Shown here: piece by piece, positions 9,054 to 16,471 of the stretch | How the letters are laid out: every line of letters starts with the position of its first letter | Position numbering within the stretch: position 1 is the first letter of the stretch | Assembly (NCBI RefSeq): GCF_000969835.1 | Contig: NZ_KQ033913.1 | Coordinates: 1,914,195-1,978,194, forward strand | DNA from: Parabacteroides goldsteinii DSM 19448 = WAL 12034 | GTDB lineage: Bacteria > Bacteroidota > Bacteroidia > Bacteroidales > Tannerellaceae | Direction: 5' to 3' | DNA length: 64,000 nt | Translations under genes and position numbers: made by a program | The notes under the pieces: generated by a model | What the model saw: only the letters and a program-made list of their open reading frames with translations | Database searches by the model: none | What the model was told of the DNA's origin: nothing

Positions 9054-10352
9054 TTATTTATTCTCTTCCGACCATTGATTGAACATCTCGATAGCTTTCG
9101 CCAGTACCCCGGCCGAACCTTTGAAATGACCGGAACCGCTGGGTACGCCGCCTTTGCCGTACCATTCATAAAATCCCTGGTTCTTTATGACGCGATCGAT
9201 CATCGGACGCACTTCTTCGTAGGCTTCCTTCACCATGCCGTTGGCAATAAGCTGCTGGATCATACGACCGCCGAACCAGGTCCAGTCTCCCCCATTCTGA
9301 TAAATATAGGGTTTGGACATTCCACCACGGAAGAACCCTTCCGGATAAGTAGGATACAACGTAAGACCGATACTCGGCATACCGGACAGGCGGACATTCT
9401 CCAACATCTGCGCATTGACAACGGCTATTTCTTCGGGAGACAACAGGCCGGCTTCTATCGCGATGGCGGTTCCTCCGTGATAATGCACATCCAGTTCGTT
9501 AAAGCCTTCCGGTATCGGAGATTTCTCCAGGTAGATATGGGGAATAAACTTCTGACGCTGTTCATCCCAGAGATGTTTGCGGGTATTCGCTGCTATATGC
9601 TGGCGAAGTTCTTTCCAGCGGGTCTTATCCACATTATCCGCAGTCATTTCCTGCATAAAATCGAGGGCGATGATAAACATGGCATTGTCGTAGACATCGA
9701 TCGCTGGGTCCGACAATTCATTCATATCGCAACCGAAATCGTCGTTGGGTTGCACGTCGCCCCAGTCTGCCGTCATGGCTCCGTAGAGAAGGCCATATTG
9801 TTCGTTATAACGTTCCTTCATCAGATAGTCGATCATTCCGACCATACGGTCGTAGACGGTACGGCCGGCTACCACTTCGTTCAGGATAGAGGTGTCGCCG
9901 GTCTTGCGAATATACTTTCCTACGATATGGATCAGGGAAGATTCCTGGTCTGTTTCGACTGTATTCTTGAAAGCGACATGGTCGGGCGCAGCATCAGAAT
10001 AATAAGGATGATCGTCACCCCAGTTGAAGTCTGTTTTCAGGACATATCCGTCTATCATCTCGTCGTTTGGCTGTTGCAGGGCAAAAAACAGCAGGATCGC
10101 ATTGCGCAGATCGGACGGGTTGCTTTCTTCGCAGGCCACTTCAATAAAGGTATTCATATCGCGCGCCCATATCTGGGAGTAACCGCTTCCGGCATTAAAA
10201 CCGCTGCGGATTACGGCACGGGCCATACTGTCGACGGTATGAAAACTTTGGTCGGCCAGGATATCCCCGGCTAACTGTTGAGTTGCTGTAGGCGCTGTAC
10301 AGGATAGAAGTCCGCTACAAAACAAAGCAAAGAGTAAGTGTTTTTTCTTCAT
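9054..10352 (-). CDS. Six-hairpin ((alpha/alpha)6) glycosidase-like lipoprotein, family unassigned
   Basis: 432 residues, lipoprotein signal (LFCSGLLSC). The body is helical with conserved acidic/aromatic patches typical of six-hairpin glycosidases: YSQIWARDMNTF, KTDFNWGDDHPYY, MTADWGDVQPNDDFG, VYDNAMFIIAL, NGGDWTWFGGRMIQ. I cannot match it securely to one CAZy family. It lacks the GH125 signatures I know, and resembles GH63/GH133-like catalytic domains in layout only. It is the first gene of the mannoside operon and follows a TATCTTTG promoter box. A role in trimming a mannose- or glucose-capped glycan is inferred from neighbours. Confidence 0.7.
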   Translation of the reverse strand: MKKKHLLFALFCSGLLSCTAPTATQQLAGDILADQSFHTVDSMARAVIRSGFNAGSGYSQIWARDMNTFIEVACEESNPSDLRNAILLFFALQQPNDEMIDGYVLKTDFNWGDDHPYYSDAAPDHVAFKNTVETDQESSLIHIVGKYIRKTGDTSILNEVVAGRTVYDRMVGMIDYLMKERYNEQYGLLYGAMTADWGDVQPNDDFGCDMNELSDPAIDVYDNAMFIIALDFMQEMTADNVDKTRWKELRQHIAANTRKHLWDEQRQKFIPHIYLEKSPIPEGFNELDVHYHGGTAIAIEAGLLSPEEIAVVNAQMLENVRLSGMPSIGLTLYPTYPEGFFRGGMSKPYIYQNGGDWTWFGGRMIQQLIANGMVKEAYEEVRPMIDRVIKNQGFYEWYGKGGVPSGSGHFKGSAGVLAKAIEMFNQWSEENK

Positions 10353-10375
10353 GAATCAGTTGTATTTATCCACGG

Positions 10376-10383
10376 CAAAGATA
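10376..10383 (-). promoter_or_regulatory. Candidate -7 box of the mannoside operon promoter
   Basis: TATCTTTG on the minus strand, 24 bases upstream of the start codon at 10352. It matches the Bacteroidetes -7 consensus TAnnTTTG. A TTG lies 22 bases further upstream, slightly beyond the usual spacing of the -33 TTTG element. Confidence 0.5.
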
Positions 10384-10461
10384 AAAAGGTTACTTCTGAA
10401 TAAAACAAGCATTTGTTTCGATGTAGTTGGACTATCTTACGATTTGGAAGTTCGGGAATGC

Positions 10462-10671
10462 CGGTTAAACGGTGAAAGTTGCCTTCCTAGACCTAGGGAA
10501 TGAACTTTAAACGGTGAAAAGTCATTTCTTAGACCTAAGAAGTCTACTTTAAACGTTTGAAACACGTCTTTTAGGCCTAAAAGATAAACTTTCACCATTG
10601 AAAAGCCACTTTTTAGGCCTAAGAAGTCCACTTTAAACAGTTAACCGGGATTTCTTAGACCTAAAAGACTC
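10462..10671. repeat. Phased palindrome array: 42-bp tandem unit built from two alternating 21-bp-spaced dyads
   Basis: Five units. The 'TAGRCCT' core occurs at 10488, 10530, 10572, 10614 and 10656, exactly 42 bp apart. The alternating 'ACTTTAAAC'-like core occurs at 10462, 10504, 10546, 10588 and 10630, also 42 bp apart. Each core is the centre of a dyad (for example TTTTAGGCCTAAAA and CTTTAAACGTTTGAAA), and dyad centres fall every 21 bp. The array fills the space between the alpha-2-macroglobulin stop codon and the mannoside operon promoter. Because 42 is a multiple of three, a minus-strand frame reads as 14-residue LGLK-type repeats; I doubt it is translated. Confidence 0.9.
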
Positions 10672-10675
10672 TTTT

Positions 10676-13600
10676 TCACTCTACAACCACCTCTTTCCCT
10701 TCGGTATTCGCCCGTACCAGATTATCGTACATGGCTTCGCAATAAACCGGGGGCAGATAGAAACGTCCCGGATAAACAGCACAGAGGTTGATCTTTACCG
10801 TTACCTGGCGACCGGAAGGCAGATAGTCGATGTAACTATACACCTTGTCGTCGCGAATATCCTGATAATTTATGCCTGTGGCTGTCTTGTCTGTCGCCCC
10901 GTCGTTCAGGAAGCGGGTGTTCAGGATTTCCCAGCCGGCAGGGAATATTTCCGTCAAGACCAGGTTGTTTATGCCACGGGCGGTAGGATTCTTGACCGTC
11001 ACCACGGCTATGAAATTCGTTCCCTGCTGCATGTCAGCTATATTCACAGCCCGGCCGTTCTGGTCGGTGTAGCTGACGGCCAGCGACAGGCCGTTCGCAT
11101 AGGCTTCTTCCTTGCCCTGTTCGGGAATACCTTCGGTAATGATGCGGGCGAACAAGGTCGATGTTCCGGTGTTCTTTAGTTCTACGGAAGCGGATGCCCC
11201 AGCTTTTTCCAGTAAGGTTTCCGTCCAAACGCTCTTGACGGAGCTGACTTTGTCATTCTTTCCGGCGCAGGAATAGGTGAAATCCATCGATCCGCCCACC
11301 TTGTATTTTGCCATGTATTCGGAGAGGGATACCAGGGCAAAGGCCGTGGATTGCGTACTCAGCCAATCGTCCGACGAAAGTTCTTTCGAGATGTCACGGG
11401 TGAGCAGGGCGGCTTCCTTACCGTCTCCGAGCAGGGTAAGCGTCATCAGGCGGATGGCCTGGTCGCGCAGGTCGCTACCGAATGTAAGGTCGTAGTCCGA
11501 ATAATCTGTTTTCAGCTCCGTAGTCTTTTCGATCAGGTTCTTTGCCACGTCGCTGCGGCCGATCAAGGCATAGGCGGAGGCAAGCAGCCAGCGGCTCATC
11601 GGTTGCAACGATTTATTTTCTTTCAGGCGGTTCATAGCGCCTACTTCCGGCGTCTGTCCCAAGGCGAGGACATAGAGGCGATAGGCTTGCGTCATCTCTT
11701 CCGAACGGGAATAATAGGAGTTGACGGGCTTCCAGTCGCGTGCCACACGGCGGAGGTTATTCAGGACATTCCGTTTCATGCCGTCGGGCACCAGATATCC
11801 TTTCGTCTCGGCAGAAAGCAGGAAGTGGGTGGCATAGACCGTTCCCCAGGCATTGCTGCTGGTTCCGCCGGGCCAGTAAGAGAATGCACCGTCTACCGTC
11901 TGGTAAGAACGCAAGCGACGGATGACTTCCTTAACAGCGTTTCCGGTCGTTGTCTGCTGTGCCTTCGACAAAGCAGCAAATTCACCGACGTACAATTGCG
12001 GGAAACCTTTGGAGGTGATCTGTTCGACGCATCCGTGCGGATAACCGATCAGGTATGACAGGCGGGAAGACAGGTTCAAAGGCGGCACGTCGGATACTTC
12101 GAGTGTCAACGAATTGGTACCTTTCATTCCCGGCATCTGAACCGTTTCTTTCCAGGACTTGCCGGCTTCCAGGGTGACAGGCAATACCTTCACCTGCGGA
12201 CGGGAGACTGAACGTATCTCGATATCCGTCGTGTAAACCGACTTATCGCCTTTGCCCGATGCAGTGATCGTTACGCGTCCGGCTCCCGGCTGGTCTTTCA
12301 CTTTGATACGGAACGAGGCTAGCTTGTCGCTCTTCTCCGTAAAGTTCAATTGTTGGGTGGCCGGTCCCACAACTTCCATATTATCGGAACAACTGATCGA
12401 GACATTGACATTTCCGACACCGTTCTCGGTAGCAAATACGGTGGCGGGGACAACCATCTCTTCACCGACACCGATCACACGGGGCAACGTTCCGAGCAAC
12501 ATCACAGGCTTGCGCACGAAAACGCTCTTGTCGGCATTTCCGTAGGCTTCACCGTTGCCGGCTACGACCATGACCTTCACCCGACCGTTATAGTTCGGCA
12601 TCCGGTAGGAATGACGCTGCTTCTCCCCTTTCTTCAGCAGGAACGGGCCGTCGAACATGACAACCGGCTTGAAACGGTTCACAATGGCTTTCGGCCCCTT
12701 GTTAAGGGCATCGTCGCCACCGATGCTGAACAATTGTTCGATACGTCCGCCGTAAGCGCCGACTACGAAATTATACATATCCCAGGTACTTACACCCAGG
12801 GCTTCGCGGGCATTGAACGCCTTCCAGGGTTCAGGGGTGCGGAAACGAGTCAGGTCGAGCAGGCCTTCGTCCACAATGGCTAAGGTATAGGCCATTTCGC
12901 GGCCGTCCTTTTCGGAAACGGTTACCTCATAGTTGGCTTCCGGCTTGATCTCGTCCGGTATGCTGATCTGGGGATATAAATGACTTTCCGGAGAGGTCAC
13001 CGTGAACGGGACAACGCCGTACATACGGATCGGCAAATCGTTTTTCGTGATTCCGTGAGGCTGCAACAACGTCACATAGACGTAGGCATTCGGCTGCATC
13101 TCTTTGGTCACGTCCTGTTTGATTACGGTCTGTTGGTCGTCACAGGTATGTTCGGTGACGGACAATACCTTCGTGCCGTTTTCTATGCTGACAACGGCAC
13201 GGCTTCCTTTGGCTGAAGGGATGGTGATAACCAGTTTCTCGCCCGGCTGGTAATTATCCTTATCCGTCTTGAAGGTCAGCATGCTGGCCGATTCACTGCC
13301 GTCGGCATTCCTCCGTCCCTCGTTATAAGGCCAGTCAAAATAACTCATGACACCGGTCGAATGCTTGCTTTCCTTATCCTTCACGGAAATAAAGTAAGTG
13401 CCCCACTCTTCATTGCCGAACGATAAGCTAAAGGTCCCGCGCCCGTTCTCCCCGGTACGGACTGTCATATTTTTGACGGGTTTGTTATAGGAGTCGGAGA
13501 CATAGTTTGCCAGGCTACTGTTGTCGGAACTCCACCACCAGTACCAATACACTTTATAGACCTGCACCTCCAGTTCCGTATTGGCCTGCGGGTTACCCAG

Positions 13601-16210
13601 GTAATCGGCCGAAGCGACTTCGTAGGTGTAATTACTTCCTGTATTGAGTTGTTCGCGTGTCTGCTGCGGCGACTTGATACCGACATAGCGCTTATAAGGC
13701 GAATACAACATCCGGTTGGCATCGATACTGAAATCGCCCGATTCTTCGTACACACGGGTAACGAAGTTTGCCATCAGCATACCCGGGGCCGTCGAACCGA
13801 TCTCAAACTTCGCCTGCACAAGGGCGTCTCCCTTCTCGTCGGTCGTTCCGGAAATCAGTTTGCTCTCTTCGCTGTTAAACACTTTCGAAGGATCATCGAA
13901 ATAGAAATCCTTAAAGCTGCCGAAAGTGGTCGGTGTAGAGATAAAGGTTCCCTGAATATCGTATTTAAGGTTCCTTGCCGTTGCTCCCTGCAACCATTCC
14001 GTATGCAGACGTGCGTTCAGCGGTTCGCCGCGCAATAATGTCTTTTCGGGCATGGACAGGTCGATCTTCAGACGGTTCGGCTTGATGGATTCCACACGCA
14101 GGCGTTTGGTGAAGCTGACGCCTCCCACGTTTACAGTTACATTCCAGGCGCCTGTCGGTGCATCCGGTTCCGTCGGCATGGCAAACGAATACACACCCAG
14201 TTCTCCCCGGGTCTGTGTCTTACGCAGATATAATTGTCCCAACGGGTTATACAGTTCCATTACCACCGGATGGTTGGCGGGAAGTTTTTTGGCACGGTCG
14301 TTCAGCATAAAACTCAGGAACAAGGTATCGCCCGGACGCCAGACGCCCCGGTCACCATAGATAAATCCTTTAATGCCTTTCTGTACGACCTCGCCGGAGA
14401 CATCGAAAGAGCTTAACGACAATGCCGATCCGCCATCCACACGCAGATACGAGCGTTCATTTCCCAAAGAAGCGATCAGATAGAAAGGCTTGCCCGAAGT
14501 TATCTTCAGACGGGTCTGTCCCTGGCTGTCCGTAATACCCGATGCCAGCTGCTGGTTCTGGTAGTTGTAAGCTGCGACATTGACACCATTCTCCGGATGA
14601 GTCGTCATCAGGTTATGCACCAGGACTGTCATTTCATTATCCTCACCTGCCATTGCTATCAGGCCGAGGTTGGTTGCCAGCACATTCTTGCCTTCTACCT
14701 TATTATAATAGTAACTATTCGAACAGGGGTCATTCCGTTCGCTGTAATTATAATCACTCCAGTCGAAATCACCATTATAATAATAGTATCCGCCATTATC
14801 GAAACGCGAACTTTCCTCTTTGAATTTGATTTCATCTTCAGCAAGCAATTGCTCGCGGGAGACTTTCACGGAATCGTCGCAAGGATAGGCCGACAGATCT
14901 TTATTGAAAGAAAGTTCGACACGATAAATGGCACCGGGTTCAGGTTCCATCATTTGCTTCATATCGATAGCATAGGTGTTCCATTGGGTAAGATCGCTGC
15001 CGTCTTCATCCAGGAAGATCGTCTTACGTGCAACCAGGCGGCCCACACGCATCAGGTCCGAAGTCCCGTCCAGATTATTCACTTGGAGGAACTGGCCGAT
15101 ATTCTGCTCCAATATCTTTATCACACGTACCACAACGCCACGAAGATAAACGGCCTGGAAAGGCACAAGCAATTGAGTGGATTGCGGTATAATAACTCCC
15201 TGCCCGACAAACCTGACATCCGGCAGAAGGCTGCTGATCTCGACCTGGCGGGTAATATCTTCTTTCAGAGTAAGGCCGTTCTTACTGCGTATCTGATGGT
15301 TCAGATGTACATTCATAACTCCCGTACGTTGAGCATCGGGATATAAACGCAGACGGTTCCCCTCCACATTCACCGTCTCGGAGGTATTCCCGGCGATAAA
15401 GGCCAATCCCTGCATATCCTGCGAAGAATCCAGCTCTTTAGAGAACGTCACTTCCACATACCGTTCCGGTTCCGTCACATAAGTCACGTCATAAACCTCA
15501 AAATCGTTCATATCCGGGATACTTACGGATAGCTGCTTATCTTCGGCAACGCCCAGTTTATTCGGGGCAACGGAAAGGGTAAGCGTACGGCTTCCGTCGG
15601 TTCCGGCCTGTACATTCTGCAAGGTAACCTGATGTTTTTTACCGTCGGGGCTGTGTTGCCATACAGCATCCACCTTTTCTGAGAAGCGGACCAACGATTC
15701 AACTGTTTCCGGTGTCTCCTTATCGGGGGTCAGCAAAGTGCACAGTACATCATAACCGTTCTCGTTCTTCTTGTTGATCTCCATCGATTCCAGATTGGCA
15801 CGCAACGCCATAGGGAAAGTAGAAAAGCCGAAGGTAAACTGCTTGTCCTTGCCTGTCACGTCAAACCATTCGGAAAGGTCGGCCGTCAGCTTGTAGGAGG
15901 TATTCCGGTCAAACTCTTTTGCAGGTTTGAAAACGATAGTCCGGTTATTCTCAAAAGAGAACTCTCCGGCTATATCCGGTTTGATGCGGACCAGCTTCGA
16001 CAACCGGTCGCTCTGTAATTTATCCTGTGGTATATCCTGATTGAATATCAGATACACCGGTGTATACCTGGATATTTTACCCGAGGTAAACGCTTCCACA
16101 TGCGGGTTAAAAGGCAACTCTCCCGTCTCGCCTTCACTACTCTTTGAAGTACAACTGCCCAACAGGCACAACAAATAGCATAAACACATCAAATAAAGAT
16201 ACCTTGCCAT
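10676..16210 (-). CDS. Bacterial alpha-2-macroglobulin lipoprotein with thioester motif
   Basis: 1844 residues. The signal peptide ends in a lipobox (CLLGSC), so it is membrane-anchored. An Ig-like N-terminal region starts near PHVEAFTSG, the MG2-type domain has GDRGVWRPGDTLFLSF, and the central A2M domain has LGVSTWDMYNFVVGAYGG. The thioester site GCVEQ places the reactive Cys at 1394 and Gln at 1397, followed by an alpha-toroid (GAFSYWPGG). Such proteins trap proteases that reach the periplasm. It is divergent from PBP1C, the classical bacterial partner. Length and motif order fit the family; no disruption is seen. Confidence 0.95.
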   Translation of the reverse strand: MARYLYLMCLCYLLCLLGSCTSKSSEGETGELPFNPHVEAFTSGKISRYTPVYLIFNQDIPQDKLQSDRLSKLVRIKPDIAGEFSFENNRTIVFKPAKEFDRNTSYKLTADLSEWFDVTGKDKQFTFGFSTFPMALRANLESMEINKKNENGYDVLCTLLTPDKETPETVESLVRFSEKVDAVWQHSPDGKKHQVTLQNVQAGTDGSRTLTLSVAPNKLGVAEDKQLSVSIPDMNDFEVYDVTYVTEPERYVEVTFSKELDSSQDMQGLAFIAGNTSETVNVEGNRLRLYPDAQRTGVMNVHLNHQIRSKNGLTLKEDITRQVEISSLLPDVRFVGQGVIIPQSTQLLVPFQAVYLRGVVVRVIKILEQNIGQFLQVNNLDGTSDLMRVGRLVARKTIFLDEDGSDLTQWNTYAIDMKQMMEPEPGAIYRVELSFNKDLSAYPCDDSVKVSREQLLAEDEIKFKEESSRFDNGGYYYYNGDFDWSDYNYSERNDPCSNSYYYNKVEGKNVLATNLGLIAMAGEDNEMTVLVHNLMTTHPENGVNVAAYNYQNQQLASGITDSQGQTRLKITSGKPFYLIASLGNERSYLRVDGGSALSLSSFDVSGEVVQKGIKGFIYGDRGVWRPGDTLFLSFMLNDRAKKLPANHPVVMELYNPLGQLYLRKTQTRGELGVYSFAMPTEPDAPTGAWNVTVNVGGVSFTKRLRVESIKPNRLKIDLSMPEKTLLRGEPLNARLHTEWLQGATARNLKYDIQGTFISTPTTFGSFKDFYFDDPSKVFNSEESKLISGTTDEKGDALVQAKFEIGSTAPGMLMANFVTRVYEESGDFSIDANRMLYSPYKRYVGIKSPQQTREQLNTGSNYTYEVASADYLGNPQANTELEVQVYKVYWYWWWSSDNSSLANYVSDSYNKPVKNMTVRTGENGRGTFSLSFGNEEWGTYFISVKDKESKHSTGVMSYFDWPYNEGRRNADGSESASMLTFKTDKDNYQPGEKLVITIPSAKGSRAVVSIENGTKVLSVTEHTCDDQQTVIKQDVTKEMQPNAYVYVTLLQPHGITKNDLPIRMYGVVPFTVTSPESHLYPQISIPDEIKPEANYEVTVSEKDGREMAYTLAIVDEGLLDLTRFRTPEPWKAFNAREALGVSTWDMYNFVVGAYGGRIEQLFSIGGDDALNKGPKAIVNRFKPVVMFDGPFLLKKGEKQRHSYRMPNYNGRVKVMVVAGNGEAYGNADKSVFVRKPVMLLGTLPRVIGVGEEMVVPATVFATENGVGNVNVSISCSDNMEVVGPATQQLNFTEKSDKLASFRIKVKDQPGAGRVTITASGKGDKSVYTTDIEIRSVSRPQVKVLPVTLEAGKSWKETVQMPGMKGTNSLTLEVSDVPPLNLSSRLSYLIGYPHGCVEQITSKGFPQLYVGEFAALSKAQQTTTGNAVKEVIRRLRSYQTVDGAFSYWPGGTSSNAWGTVYATHFLLSAETKGYLVPDGMKRNVLNNLRRVARDWKPVNSYYSRSEEMTQAYRLYVLALGQTPEVGAMNRLKENKSLQPMSRWLLASAYALIGRSDVAKNLIEKTTELKTDYSDYDLTFGSDLRDQAIRLMTLTLLGDGKEAALLTRDISKELSSDDWLSTQSTAFALVSLSEYMAKYKVGGSMDFTYSCAGKNDKVSSVKSVWTETLLEKAGASASVELKNTGTSTLFARIITEGIPEQGKEEAYANGLSLAVSYTDQNGRAVNIADMQQGTNFIAVVTVKNPTARGINNLVLTEIFPAGWEILNTRFLNDGATDKTATGINYQDIRDDKVYSYIDYLPSGRQVTVKINLCAVYPGRFYLPPVYCEAMYDNLVRANTEGKEVVVE

Positions 16211-16279
16211 ATTTCTTCCAATTAACGGTTACTACTTATTCAAGATCAAAAACAAACATCAGCACATCTACTTATTTCA

Positions 16280-16287
16280 CAAATATA
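16280..16287 (-). promoter_or_regulatory. Candidate -7 box for the alpha-2-macroglobulin gene
   Basis: TATATTTG read on the minus strand, about 70 bases upstream of the ATG at 16210. It matches TAnnTTTG. No clear TTTG -33 element is present at the right distance. Confidence 0.35.
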
Positions 16288-16341
16288 AAGAATTATATTC
16301 TACGATAGAACGTATTCCACCTGATCTTTCATTTTTATCCT

Positions 16342-16349
16342 TATCTTTG
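16342..16349 (+). promoter_or_regulatory. Candidate -7 box for the leader ORF and pbpC
   Basis: TATCTTTG on the plus strand, 14 bases before the ATG of the 35-residue leader ORF (16364) and 108 bases before the pbpC start. Transcription would begin about 7 bases before the leader ORF, which suggests the ORF lies at the extreme 5' end of the message. Confidence 0.5.
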
Positions 16350-16363
16350 TAATAACTATAACA

Positions 16364-16471
16364 ATGGAAAGTATGGCAACTAAAACATTACATAGAGCAG
16401 AGATCATAGTAGATGAAAATATCGTGACAGTTTATATAGTATCAGCTTTAGGGCATTATGACGATAAATAA
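16364..16471 (+). CDS. Possible 35-residue leader peptide overlapping pbpC
   Basis: ATG at 16364, TAA at 16469-16471; the product begins MESMATKTLHRAEIIVDEN and ends GHYDDK. The frame overlaps the first 14 bases of pbpC in another frame, so translation of pbpC could be coupled to it. Support is positional only: it starts within 15 bases of a good -7 box and ends inside the next gene. I do not recognise a family. It could be a chance open frame in a 5' leader. Confidence 0.35.
   Translation: MESMATKTLHRAEIIVDENIVTVYIVSALGHYDDK

Noticed and set aside
8451..10274. 607-codon plus-strand open frame
   Set aside because: It runs antisense across the isomerase and glycosidase genes, both strongly supported, and looks like a codon-usage shadow.
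10437..10631. 64-residue minus-strand ORF with 14-residue LGLK repeats
   Set aside because: The repeats follow from the 42-bp DNA period, which keeps any frame periodic; dyad spacing explains the region better than coding.
10462..10671. CRISPR array
   Set aside because: There are no unique spacers between identical repeats; the whole unit repeats with drift.
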